Shown here: positions 36,927 through 50,900 of the stretch, piece after piece
Layout: every line of letters starts with the position of its first letter
Position numbering within the stretch: the stretch's first letter is position 1
NCBI GenBank assembly: GCA_021234535.1
Contig: CM037830.1
Location: 15,927,116 to 15,991,115 of the forward strand
Source: Stichopus chloronotus
Lineage: Eukaryota > Echinodermata > Holothuroidea > Aspidochirotida > Stichopodidae
Direction of reading: 5' to 3'
Length of the DNA stretch: 64,000 bases
Position numbers and translations under genes: made by a program
The notes under the pieces: generated by a model
Databases searched by the model: none
What the model was told of the DNA's origin: nothing
What the model saw: only the letters and a program-made list of their open reading frames with translations

Positions 36927-38757
36927 TGTTCGAATTATGCCATGGTTAAAATGAATTCTATTTCCACGGTTGCCCAGTTGAGAACTATGCGAGTATAATT
37001 CTCGTATCGGCTCACTATAGCACTACGACGGTGGTACGGAATGTTAGGACCAATCAATTTATCGTTTGTAAAAGAAGGTTAGTGGTTTGGCCAATCACAA
37101 CGATGCTTCAGTAAAGGAGATCCTCGTCTTGATCTCACAGCGTGAGTGCCATATTGAATATATTGTATAGAAGGTAACAATATAGCCTGTACTAACATTC
37201 CCTGCCACCGTCACACTCCTATGGAACGCCATGTTTGTGTTAAGCATTTGTAAATGATAAAAACGATAATAGTAATAAACGTCATTTGGTCAGACATGTA
37301 TTTATACACTGGCAGAATTAATTTTGATTTGTACAATCTTTGAAAGTAACATAAAAAGCATCAGCGTGAGGTCCTCGAGCAACGTTAATGTACGAACACT
37401 GGACACTGACCAAATCATCAACAAATTCAGATTCTTGTCAAAGGTTTATTCATAAAATTCTATCTTCATGCAATGATAGTGGCAGAAAACAACTACACTT
37501 TATACCTCCGTAGTTTTAAACAAATTTACGAACGATAGGGAGTTAAACTTAGATAAAAGCAGGATGTGCTTTTATTCCTGCGTTTTCAAAAAGTGCATCA
37601 AATGACTAACTATGCTTAGTACAGATGTAAAAAGCTACAAAAAACGTACCCTACCCTGGTATATTTGTCCGGAAATAATTTACTAATCACCATATAATTA
37701 ATCACAACCTAGTTCTAAAATGTACGAAACTTCGAATACCCACATTTCGTCATTACGTAAGAGTTGAGTTAAAAAAAAACTGAATCTTTCTAAGGTAATT
37801 AACACTGAAATTAGTCAAATTTCCCGCGAAATGCACGTGGCGTAGATGTTGATCTGCAGGTGGAATCAAATTGAGGTGAAAAGATGAAAGACTTAACGAT
37901 AAAGGATAATTTTTTAAAACAAAAGCACATCCTAATTAAAAATTTAGTAAGCATAGTTTGATTTTTCACACATATGCAAACATGAATGAATATTTAACAA
38001 GGTATCTCCCTCTAAAATTTTCTCTGTGTGTGGCCTATCTGTTTTGTGACAGTAACACTCAGTGCCCATTTATAAGTTTGATGGATATTCATGAATAAAC
38101 CCCACACCACTCTCCTGAGAGAACGCCGGACGAAAACAGGCGCCTCCAACAAAATTAACATGTCAAAAGAAAGAAAGAAATGGGAGAATCAAGTCACGTC
38201 AAATAATGTTCTAATTCTCTTTTTCGTTTTCTATCACTGGAAATGAAATGTTTTTTGCTTGGCGTGTTCTTAAAAAAAATGAAAGAAATTACTCTGGAGA
38301 ACCTCATCCAAAACAAAACGTTAATACAAAGAACTCGAATCTGTAACAATGTTATGAGATGAAAAATTCTCTTCGAAAGTTTATAATGCACGAACAGTTG
38401 TGTAACTGACTGATTACTTTCATTGGTGTGTACCATTATGAGATGAATTAAAATCATTGCCATGAATTGAAGGGTACCATATGACGACCGGGATGGAGCG
38501 CATCGTATGACAAGTACCATATTTGTCAGATAGTGTGACAATTTCTCCAGCTAGCTTGTTCGTCCCCCCCCCCCCAACTTTCCCCACACCGTCCTTACCA
38601 CCGTCACACATCCCATCCTCTCCAATCCTCCGAGGACCAAGTAAGAAAAACCAGAACTTTTTAGAGCATGACCCAGAGAAAAAGATCCATTATTCAATAC
38701 GTATTAAAAAAAATATAAAAACATGAACAAATAGAATCCTTATCCCTGCTTGCGTTA

Positions 38758-38942
38758 TCATACGCTCTTTTCGTTGAGTTTCTTGACCTCTTCTTCTTCT
38801 TCTTCTTCATCTTCTTCATCTTTGGTTATTGCTTCCACTTCGGCCGTATTCTCGACATCTTTGGTTTTTGCTAACTTAGCGACACGGTCTCCAAACATCC
38901 TCTGCTTTGCTTGTTGTAAGTAAGAACGGCTGAGGGGATAAC
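38758..38942 (-). CDS. EF-hand gene last exon with acidic tail and stop
   Basis: The acceptor is CTTTAG. It encodes GYPLSRSYLQQAKQRMFGDR, then VAKLAKTKDVENTAEVEAIT, then KDEEDEEEEEEEVKKLNEKS and V before TGA. The poly-Glu run comes from a GAA/GAT repeat. I saw no AATAAA (TTTATT on the plus strand) within about 600 bases downstream. Confidence 0.88.
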
Positions 38943-41900
38943 CTAAAGTAGCATGAGAGAGAGGTTAGGGAATCAATGGGATATGTATGAAGGCTAAAGT
39001 CAGTGAAGTAGAACTAACATTCAAGTAGAAGCAAGTTCTAACTCGTAATTACATATGCTCTTCTAAAGCTCCTCTCGTATAGTTAAGGTTCACACCATCT
39101 TGGCCTTCAAACCACTGACTTTCCAATCACTTCAATCGCAACAATTTATATTGAAGTTTCAAAATAATATTTCTGCTGCACAACTTGATAGTACTTAGTA
39201 CTATCATCTCTGTGTTTGCGTCCAACCTTGTGTTACCTTTGGTCATGGGGCCAGGTGTGGCAATAATTTTCTCTTCGGGTCAGATTGACTCTAAAGCTGG
39301 AATATTAGTTGGAAATTTGTCAAAGTCAAAGTCCGCGGAACATGTCATAGTCCACTACAAAAAAACAAAGAAACATTGTTTTTAGCCACATTTTTTCCAT
39401 TCAGTTAATGATCATAACCATTCCCATTGGTCTGTTTGATTTCAAGTAACAGTGACTAACTGCTATGCTTTCTTGTAGAGTCTGAATTTTGTGGCGCCTA
39501 CAAACATGTCGAGATAATTTTAATGTTCAAATATCTGAAAGATGAGTGTATAGTCCTCTTTGAGATTTGTGGCAGGTGATCTTCTAGCTACTTTCTTTTC
39601 ACTGACACACTGGCAAAGAGCAAAGGTACCTGACCAGGCGTTTGCCAGTACAACTAATATTAAAGCTTTAAAACTGTCTACCCCCGTCCTTGCCTGACCT
39701 GGTTTTAAAAGTCTCTTTGATCCAGTTTAGCCTAAAAAATGTCCTAGGTTTGATCTGGCGTTAAAATTGTTATTGAATCCTATCCGCTTTTAATTTCGGG
39801 TAAGGTGTGAATTGGTATTAAAGATGTTCCACTAACAGTACCCTTGAAACCGTACTAGTGACCAAAGTTCTTGAAACAGAAACTAGGTTTTAACAGTAAT
39901 GAAATTCGGCACAGCTTATCGAGATCAGATAATAGCAACAACAACAAAAAAATAAGAGAAGGAAAAAGAAGTGCTCAAGAAATTCTCTATTATATGCGAC
40001 TTGTGTTTCATTACTAAAGAAAGTATCAATTTTGGGATTTTTTTTTTGATGGGGGGGGTGGGTGCGGACGGGATTTACGTCATATCTTATTATGTACCTT
40101 CAAATCATCGAAAGTTTCTCGGCTGTGGATGATTTAATCAACAGCAGAACCATTACGGTAACAACTTGCTTACAAACAGTGAGGCTATCCAGGGACAGAA
40201 ATGAAACCTACGAATAAAATGACTTACCGTTACCATGGTAACTGAGTAAACAATAAACAATCTTTTGATAACAAGTGCTCGCGGTTAATATTTTAGTTAA
40301 AATTGGACATGCCCTCGTGCAAAGATATGCTACAGCAATGAAAAAATGTATATGTTTTGTATATATATATGACACACAACGGATAATTCCTTTGTTTTTG
40401 GTTGTCGGTATCCATTCTTGAACACTAAACTTGACAATCTTACAGATCAATTTGCTGCTTTTTGATGATTCTTAAAATCTTTAATTTAAGTTTTAATTAC
40501 TTTCATCTACTTGCTTTTGAGTTGAATATTTATCATTACTCACATACAGAACTTTGTTCAATAAATACCCTTTTAGTCATGCTGTAAACTGATAACATAG
40601 CCGAGTTAAGGCTGAACAACCGAACCCAAGAGAACAGCAGAGTACAAAACAGCATAGCGTAGCACAGAAAGCATAGCATAGCACAATACAGAAAAAACCA
40701 CATCTATTCGCCAGAGAAGTACAGAACTTGTAGCAGGGTCAGTGACGTGAGATGGGTTGGATGCGTAGGTAGGGGGAGGGGGAGTCAGACTGTGGAGTAC
40801 CCATTTAGCCCGAATGACACGCGGGGGGGGGGGGTCTAAAGGGAAGAGTTATTGAATTAAATAATATTGAGATGCAAAATGGTGCAATCTGTGACTGGTT
40901 TGTTATTTTGTTAAAATGGTAGAATGTACTCCATTTCCATAAATTTTACGTTTTAAAAAAGTTAGAGCGTTCAATCCCGATTACGCGAACCCCACACCCC
41001 CGCATTGGAAATTCCACCCCAAACTAGCCGCTTAGGAATGAGGGCCTCCCTCTCCCAACCTTTTCGGCACGCTACTGTGCAGGGTACATTACAGCGCGAC
41101 AGAAAACACAACACAGCAGAGCGCAACATAAAAAATGTAGCAACGATACTCAAAACAACATAATCAGCACACATAACAACATGATACAACAGTACAGTAA
41201 AATTCACTAAACAACACACCAACCTTTGGTCTAACCTAGCATAATGTAAACAAGGAGTTTCTGCAAGTATAAGAGCATATGTTGAACAAAGCATGCCATA
41301 TCATGTTGGGCTGCTATTGTGATTACCTAAAGGAATCATGTCCCGTTGTTGTGTGTTTGTAGGTTGGTTATATTTTTCGTCTCGGTTGAGTGGGTTTTCG
41401 ATGATATTCTCGTGCATGGAAAGAAATAGTGGAATGTATGCCATGTAATCGAAAAATGAAATCTGAAATAAAAATCAAAGAAGACAAAGAAACAAAAAAA
41501 GGAAGCGTTAATATCGAATAAAATAAAGTAAATTTAGTACGAAATATGTTGATGTTTGAATTTATGATGAACGTTGATCATATTAACAAAATTTCTTATA
41601 TCTAGTGTAAATTCAAGTAAAAGTATTGTTCAAGCATGTCGCATTTGCCTCTACATACTTCATCTGCCAATGTTATATCGCAATATGTAGCATAGGCTAA
41701 GAATAATATCCGATATATATTATACGTCCGTCTTTCGACGTATACATGTAACTTTCAGATATCCATAAAATTCAGTATAGGTAACATCAAGTTTACGAAG
41801 GGGACAAAATCTATCGTATGAGAAGAAAAGCCTACATTTTGATGAAAAAAAAAGAAGCTTGAACCTATAGAGTAACGACGCAATCCCATGAACAATGTGC

Positions 41901-44900
41901 CCCAAAACTAGAACAACGATACCAAACTAGAATAATTCATAACAGTTAATTCTGTAAAGCGGGTCCAAGAGTCATTTAATTGCCGGCATCAATTTTGATT
42001 TCACCGTCAGTTCGGATTCTCCTCTTTTGTGGACTTGCCAAAGTCGACATCATTCTACTGAAAACAGTTGCATGAAAGTGAGGACAAAGTTATCTCACAT
42101 GGTGATGAATTCACCTTAGTCTTTTTATTTTCCTTTCTCGTTCCGTTTTATCTTTACATGAGTCGAACCTTGTGCTGAATCCGACGGATGTGATCCATAA
42201 ACGCGAGAAGAAACAGAAGAGTTAAATATCGAAAGGTCTCAGACACTACTACGTCTCTGACACGAAAACTTCTGAGCAGATGGCAATGAGTAGACTGTAT
42301 TGGTATTACATAAAAAAAATGAGGTCGTGTTACTTACGGGCAAAACAACATAAAAACTGGGTTGGAGTGATATTTCTAACCTACATTGATTGGATGTATG
42401 TTTAAAACGTTTGCCGGTGAAACTTAGAAAAGCTATAATCCTGGCCGTAATCCAATTAAAATAAGCTGAGACAAAAATTATAGCACATTTAGGTCACTGC
42501 AACATTGACGAAAAGTATAACGACCTTAAAAAATGTGCAAAGTTGCCTTCCTGTAATACTTGTCACTGTAAGTAAATTAATAAATCAGAAAATGAATGAC
42601 AATGGGTACTTGAAGTAACAACAAGTAACAAATTTTATAATTTCATAAAATAATCATGCAAAGGACACTTGTGATTTTAAATCAGTTATCACCAATTAAT
42701 TTAGCCTTTACTGATAAGATTGAACACTTTATTTGTTTCGGGCCAAGAACTCCCATTTGATTCGAATCACCCCAGAAATCAGCAGTTAATTTAGTATCTA
42801 TTGTTTTAATTATTTAACAGTTTAATGATTAGTTAAGTCACCCACCCTCACAATTCTCCCTCACCCCCTCTCTCCCCCATCCCTTGATGGTGCACAATAT
42901 GTCCCTGCATGTAGTTACACCTTGAAGTTGCATTGACTGGAGCATGGCGTTAATACAGATGTTATTCGCTGCATACATACCCCAAAGCGTGAATTAATAT
43001 CAAGTTTTGGTGTCAACGATTTCACATTACCTCTCATACAAGCAACAGACCTGGTCGAACATGTTGTAAGGTATCGTAATTACGGTAAGAGTATTAATGG
43101 TAACATATTAAAACTATTCTTTATTGGCAATTACTGTCCGAATCTTTTCTCTGAAATGAAATCATTTAATCACAAAGCCGGACGTTTGATGTTACACCCA
43201 TATCTCCTTAAAGGTTGGTGTCACAATCATCTCCTCTTAAGTGGTTTGACAGCTTTGTTTTTATATTTCTCATTTTCTCCCGAAGTGTTCTATAACTGCT
43301 ACATCGCTTATCTCAGTTGAAGACGTCAGAGAAATAAGAGTAAAGAAAGTAACCGTAATGTTTAATTTTTAAAACCTAGTGACCAGAACCGTTTTTATCT
43401 TCGTTGTGTTTAACTCAAAATGTCAAAACATTGTCACATCAAAGAAACAGGCAGTATTCGAAAAAAAAAAGAAAGTCGCAAAAATGAAAAAGTGTTGAAT
43501 GCAAAATTAATAAGTTGATTCAAAATGGAAATGAGGTCATAGCCGTGGAGAATATTCGTCACGTGCAGAGGTGGACCTGCCAGATATAGGACGATGTGAA
43601 TATTGATCAAACGGCGAACATTTACGGGAATCGATGTTTCAAAAGCACCGATCGATATAGTAAGGACTGAGACTTAAATAGATGTCGGATGAATTCGAGA
43701 CAGATTTGAATCATAGTGGTCTGGTTGTGTTTATTCTCAGAGAACTATCGTTACACTCCAGTACAAAAAAAAAAGAACTGTCAGGATTCATTAACACCGA
43801 GGAATGTCCGTTCACGTTTATGGTAGTAACAACTGGAGTCATTTTTTGATATTATTTACATATGATTTAGCAATCTGGAAAAAGATGGATATGAAACAAC
43901 AATACACAAAAAACCAAACAAACACACACACAAAAAGAAAAAAACGAATGAAAGACATATCACTATTGACGCGCACTCAAATAAGATATCTTGCATCATA
44001 TTTTCGTCCAAGTACATTTTGTTTATTCATCTACAGTTGCAAGTTGAATGTCATCTACACCCAACCCGGAAGGTTGGTATTTTTAAATAGAACATTGAAA
44101 CTTTGATTCTACCCTCAAACTCTTTCTTGTTTTAGGAACCCCTTTACTCCTTCTTTGTTTTGTTTTTTTTTCTCTTATATATAAAAAAAATTTACTCAAA
44201 CTTGAAATGCTACTCATCGAATTCAATGAAGTTTTATCTCCTTCAGGATACATGCACTACTAACTAAATTTTTAAAAGTTCACGAACTCCTTCAAATGTT
44301 AATTTTCAATTTCGTCGTCTGATGATCTGACTTCTGGCAATGTCTAACATTGTCTAAATACATCTTTCACTCCCGTAATTAGGACCTCATGTCTCAATCC
44401 ACACCTGCGCGGAAAAACATAACCAGGAGGCAATTTAAAAAAAAACAAAAAAAAACAGTTTCACAGTTTGTTGCCTTATCCTGACAGTTATAACTTTTTA
44501 AAGAAAAGTTCTTCAAGATTTTTAATTCAAACCTGTGAATGCTTTACGATAAATTGTTACAACAGTGTTACTAAGGATCGTTCTCTTCTTCTTGTGAGCT
44601 TCTTGTGTTTACTTCAGTTTGGCTTTCCTAAAAAATATTTACGTTAAAAAGCTACAATGACTTGGAAGTTCTTGTTCAGTCCCTCATTCTCTTTCACTCT
44701 CACCCCTCAGATGTTATGAACTTGCTGTACTAATAGTCAGTCTTCAAATTTCGCAAAAAAAAAAGAAAAAACACTACAAAGCCTTCCTTCTCTGTGTGAA
44801 ATGCGATGACATATTGAAGGATTAATTGAGGCACCTTGGACAACGGTCGCTACGTAAAAGGAAAAGTCATCCTAGGTAGATGTATAAAAAACAAGAAAAT

Positions 44901-47900
44901 AAAAGAAATGATATGGCCGTGTAAAAATTTTAAAATCTATACCTCGTCGGAGTCTGTGCTCATTCTTGACAAAACATACTCCTCCTGCCATCGATTCAGC
45001 CCTCCAGCCTTTAATTCTATTCTCAAAGCATCTGCTGGGATAAAGTTACTGCTCCTTTCTGGATCAATGTTACAATAAAACATGGCCTGCGGGATAAAAA
45101 CATAAACAAAACAGAGAACCGCCATCGTATAAGGGGGGGGGGGGGAGGGTAGGATAGGCTAGTCCATTGGTTATAATAACGCGATATGAATTTCAGAGGG
45201 TCATGATGTCTGCACACATGCGCATACATGTATATACACACATATACGCTGCATTCGAACATTTCAGCATACAACAGAAACTGCACTGTAGTTTCGCAAA
45301 TGATGCAGATTACAGCTGGTACTTCGGTTGTTATGGTGACTCATCTCTCATACATATGTTTGAAATACATTTCTAATTTCAAGCACAACAAAACAATAAA
45401 TATGATACACGTAGTGAAACAATTCTAAAAGAGTCTGTTTTGTTACAAAATTTAATTTAAAAAAAAAAAAAAATTGCACACCCCCTGATTAAAATACCCC
45501 ACGTGTCTAACGATACATGCGTCGTGAACTAGCTTTTTGAATATTTTCGCCTGACCCACAGTTAAACGGTGGGCATGAACCACACTCTAAACATCATGTT
45601 GTACATAACCTATACCTATGAGCGTGAAAGTTCATCTTTCTGTGACTAAATGACGTATCGTTTAGAAGCCAGGTAAAAATTAAATTACTATGTATTGTAA
45701 ATTGAGAAGAATCTTTGCAAATAACCTAAATAACGTATTTTATATGTCGTGCGTGCGTTGGTGTTTGCGTCGGTGAGTGTCTATTACCGCCATTATCGAA
45801 AGTAAAATGTAGTACAACTATTACAAAATGATACAGATGTTATCGATATGGATTGATCAAGAATCAATACATAGATTCAAGAATCCCTTCAAATTTCAAT
45901 GCTTCTATAACAGTGCGTAGAAAAAAAGATGACTTACAAAGACATAAAAATATTACAAAACAAACAAATCAATAAGAAATAACTTAGCGACATTAGCGAC
46001 ATTTTCAGTTCTGAAAAAAACTTGTAGGAAGGAATTAATTCTACACAAAAAGCAACAAAAGAATACACAATGTGGAGAGCTACATATTCTTATAATACAC
46101 ATATTCGTGTAATTCGAGTTGAGTTTACCTTATATAGCTCCATTTTCCGTTCAATGTCCATCAGGTCACTCTTGTCCACTAACTGTTTATCAAAAGGACT
46201 TAAGGTGAGAAAATACAACAAAAACGTATTTAAACGACATTCACTCATTGCAATAGCATTGTTTCAGATACTGAGACTAATGTACGCAAAGTTGGAACGG
46301 ATTGTTTTTTAACAAGTTTCCATTCTTTCAGTGACTTTACCATTTTCTTCTTTTGAGGGGAATGAATTAAATAAATGACTAAGTAAGACGGGGTGGGGGA
46401 TGGAATGCTTGATGAGGATCTCATTAAATTAAAATTAGAATAGCGCCACTTTTTAGGAGGGGGCAGTGTGATACAGGGAGGGATTGTGACGAGGAGATCA
46501 CACTCCTCCTTGTGCGTGAAGTTCTTGTTGTCACTGCTTGCTATATTGTCTAGTACAATTTCGGGTTCAGTTTCTGTAATCCAGTTCACCACATACATTG
46601 AAAAAAAAATTATTAAAGAAATTAGAAAATGGCAATTTGAAAACGATGTAGGAACCATTAGTTGTCACTGCTAGGAAATTAAAGTATATAAAACTATAAA
46701 CAAAAAAATATCGTCTTATTATTTAAGCTACTTCAAAAAAAATTGCCAGTAAGTTGATGTTCCTGCTTTCTGCCAAAGGTTATTCGAGAAAGAGACATGC
46801 GTAATAAATTTAAAATACATGAACATGGAAGATAGAATAATCCCATTCGTGTCAAGTTTTCTGGTGTTGTATGCATGCGACTCCACAATTCATAACATAC
46901 ATCCTTTGTTCGAAATCAGTTTCTGTTTTAAAGTTCTTTTTTATCGGCCCCAGATTTTTACAATTGTTCACTGTATTTTAATCACGGAGTTGAATGGACC
47001 ATGCTAAGCAATACCGATGAACTAATAACTCATCTGGATGCAACGCCGACTTGGACCTTTATGTTTACACAAAAGATGTCCAAGCATTGAAGGCAGGGCT
47101 TATATAATCGTTATTTGTTTTTAGCAGCGAATCGGGGCACTATCCTAGCTATAGTACGCTTTCATATGGATATCAATGTAGTGAATCGCAAGTTATTCCT
47201 AACCGTAACACGCTGTAGTACGAACCTATACAGCGTATCGCTGATTCTATCCTAGCTATACAGTGCGCTGAAATGATGAACAATACAGAAGGTAAATCAA
47301 TGACGATTGTCATATCAATGACGATTGCTATATAACACTCACTCCATTGCGCACATTCTTTCACATATTGCCGCTACCACCGAAAACATCTTGAACGATA
47401 CTATGCTGTGTTCGTCAAGGTTTAATACCTGCATGGAAAAAAAAAAAGTCAAATCAATCAATCTATCGGTCAATCAGACTATCAATCAATCAATCAAGCT
47501 AAAGGTATAGTCAACCCAAAACAACAATTCTTGTACACAGTGACAGATCGTAGGTACAAATAAGCTTAATAGTTGGAAGGGATAATTAAAACATTCTGAA
47601 ATTACGTCCAATGCAAATTAAGATCAGTGCTATAAGTCTTGTCCTTTCGTTGGTCCCACATTTTTAGATATATCAATCTTAGTTACATGAAGCAAGGATT
47701 ACCTTTAATACATATTTTATCTGTTTCGGTTTGATGTTCACCAAGCTCGGGACACCGTCGAGCGCCTCTTGTAATTCCTGTCGAGGAGAGGAACTTAGCT
47801 CTGTCAAGGTTGCATGTCATTTGTAATTCGTTTAATTTCCGACGGGGGAGGCGACGGATGGATTGGAAACACCGTGAAATTCGTGAACAGAGGTCACAGA

Positions 47901-50900
47901 GATTTATCTTGACAAATGCAATTAAAGGAATGATTATCACAACTAATCAGCCGGTAGCGGTGGAATGTACTAAATAGAGGGCAGCATTACCATTTTATTC
48001 TAGAGAAGAGATCACTTCCAACTGACAAATGTACAGACATTTGATGCACTTTGCCAATGTCAATTGTTAAGGAACCATAGAAGGAACATGCAAAAGGAAA
48101 AAAAGAACCATCTCGGCAAAACGACAATTTTCTTAGATTTGACATTTTGGGGATTAATTAATAAACTAGTCACAAAGACAAAAATCTAAAAATTGCCATT
48201 TTCCCGAGTTGGAACTTCTCGTCAATTCCTGAAATTGCCATTTTGTTAACTGATCAAAATGGCAAAATTCGGAAAGTATGCCACAGTAGTGCCGATGTGA
48301 AACATTTCGTGAAAATTCAGGAAAGTGTCATTCTGCCGAATAACACCAACTCGTCAAAATGAAAAAAAAAATCAAAAAGTTGTCATTATGAAGAGTTGAA
48401 TGTCTAGTCAAAATGGCAAACTTTCAAAAATTGTCGTGACGTTGATCTTGGCAAATCGTCAATTTTTCGAAAAACGCCATTTTGACGAGTTGTTAAATCT
48501 CGGCAAAATGTCATTTTTCATCATTTTGTCATTTTAACGAGATGCCCAAACTCGGTAAAATAACAATTTTCTAAATTTTGAATTTTTGACGTGATGTTTC
48601 ATCCCAGCAAAATGACAATTTTCCAAATTCGTCCATTTTGACAAGTTTATCAAATCTCCAAATTTCAGATTTTGTAATTTAGTCAAAATGTCAATTTTTC
48701 GAAACTTTTCATTTTGCCGAGATGGATTTTTCTCTTCTTTCGCATGTCCCTTGTACGCTTCCGTATAACTCTGAGTGGCGTGAAACACTTAAAACTCTCG
48801 CTACATGGTTTTTATTTTTTGTTAACATTGTTGTACCATTGTTGTGTGGTGTCATATCATAGGAGTGTCTAAAAGATATATGTGTTGGGATGGGGGTAGG
48901 TAATGAAGGCGAACAATATGTATATTTGATCTGTATATATGTATATATAATCGCAATAAACTTGAGGGGAAAATAATTATTGTGCAACTTCTCAGATAAC
49001 GTGAAGCTTTAAATATTTACAGTTCTTCAAGATATCTCATGATACAAGGAAAAGACACGCATGCGTTTGGTAACAATTCTCTCTGTACTTGGCCACCAAC
49101 CAAGTCTACCTGTTAACCATCTATCACCAAGACAGAGTTAATCGGTAATCATCTGCTTAAACTTGTTAATCAGCTGTTTGTATAAAATTTAGTTCTAATT
49201 AAGTTAGTAATCATCCACTAAAATCATGTTAATGGCTGTTTACACTAGCGCAGTTCTGATTAGTAATCATCTTCTTAATCATGATAATCAGATGAAGTAA
49301 TCATGATAAATAGCTGACAGATATTAACGATAAAAATCATCCTCTTAAACTTGTTAATTAGCTATTTATACTACGGACAGATGATCGGCAATAAATCCTC
49401 TCACGCCGAATCAATCAACTGCTCAAACTAGGCAGGTCTATAATATGGTAGTCATCCATATGTACTTGCTAACTGTTCACTAACGTAGGCCGCCACTATC
49501 TGGTGATTGGTGACTAACATTTGGTAACCAACCAATGGACAACCACCAATTACACTCATTGTTAAGACCCGGGGACACCTGTCAACCAGATTATATTTTA
49601 CCCAGTAAGCATGAACTTAAGTCTTGGCAACGACATGTTCATACTTTGATGCTTACTCGAACCTTTTTTATACTTGATTACCGAATAGATCACCGTCCCT
49701 GGTAACCAACCACACTCCCTAGCAACCATACTCATTCTCATACTTGCCAGTAATCCATACTAATACTTGACAAGTATACGCATACATATATATACTCACG
49801 TCGAACGATAAGGAACAGTCAAAGTTTTCGTCTCCGACGACGAACGCACGGCCAAAAGGATCTAATTTAGCTTGTTCGACTAATCGAAAATGAGCTAGAT
49901 AATCGATAGTATCGACTAAAAGGAAAACAAAAAAAAAATTGAGAAAAGGATGTTATTTTTAAAACGGAATGATTGGCCAAGTAAGGCTCATATGCAACTG
50001 AATGTTTTCCACACACAAGATTTGCGGTTTCAAAGAAACATTTTCATTACAATTTATAAAGGATATGTTTACTTTACATTTATATTGTAGACGACTCAAA
50101 ATGTTTAATATTATTATTTAGTATAAAATTGGTCACACACCCCCAATCTTCCTTTCTGACGTTTGATACAAGGGAGTACTATGTGTATGAAAGGAAACAC
50201 ATATGTATTTTTTATATTGATAATAAAATCATCAACTACCCGTTTAGATTAATTTCAATTTGTGATACCTTGATAGAGAAAATTAGATATTAAACTACTA
50301 TGCGTAACATTATTACATGTTCATACAGGTACAACGTAAATCATCACATGACATTTCGTTTCATTTTTGGACAGGTTCTTACTTTTTTCATCAATAATTG
50401 GAGCTATGTTATCTTTAACTTTTAAAACTGCTTTCATTTCGTCATGCTGAAGTTCCTCGGCTGAACGAAGCACCTTCTCTAGATGAGGCAACAACTCCGT
50501 CGCTCTTTTACGAAAAGCTCGATTTATCTTGCGAGACCCTTTCACTGAAAAGAAAAGTGAAAAAAAAAGGAATGTAGAACCAGACATCTGCTTAAGAGGT
50601 GGTGATCTACGAATGGAAATTGGCCTCTGTAAAATCAACATTTCGTTTCAGGAAGAAAAAAATAACAAAACTGGCTTATTCCCTTGCATATGTCTAAAAT
50701 TTGAAAGATTAAAATATTGAACCTTTGCTTATGTCATCTTCATCACCAGAGAAATTGGATGTAGCTACTGTTTCTTTGTCGTCGGCTTCCTCTGGTTTGC
50801 TTTCCAAGCGGTCACTTTCATCTCGAGCAGATGTCGGCACTGCCTCTGGGTGATGGTTTACATCATCCTCATCTCCCTCGGCGGTAACCGGTAATCGACC

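Larger units (their letters stand above)
30282..38757. other. Intergenic gap between the two convergent genes
   Basis: It begins with the receptor 3' UTR. It holds runs of 14 C (31407-31420) and 16 G (31849-31864), an (AT)34 tract and two orphan exon candidates (35125-35319 plus, 36828-36926 minus). No recognised gene. Confidence 0.6.
47778..49799 (-). other. EF-hand gene intron, 2.0 kb, filled by two degenerate repeat arrays
   Basis: See the repeats at 48110-48730 and 49080-49560. No exon is needed here by phase. Confidence 0.7.
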
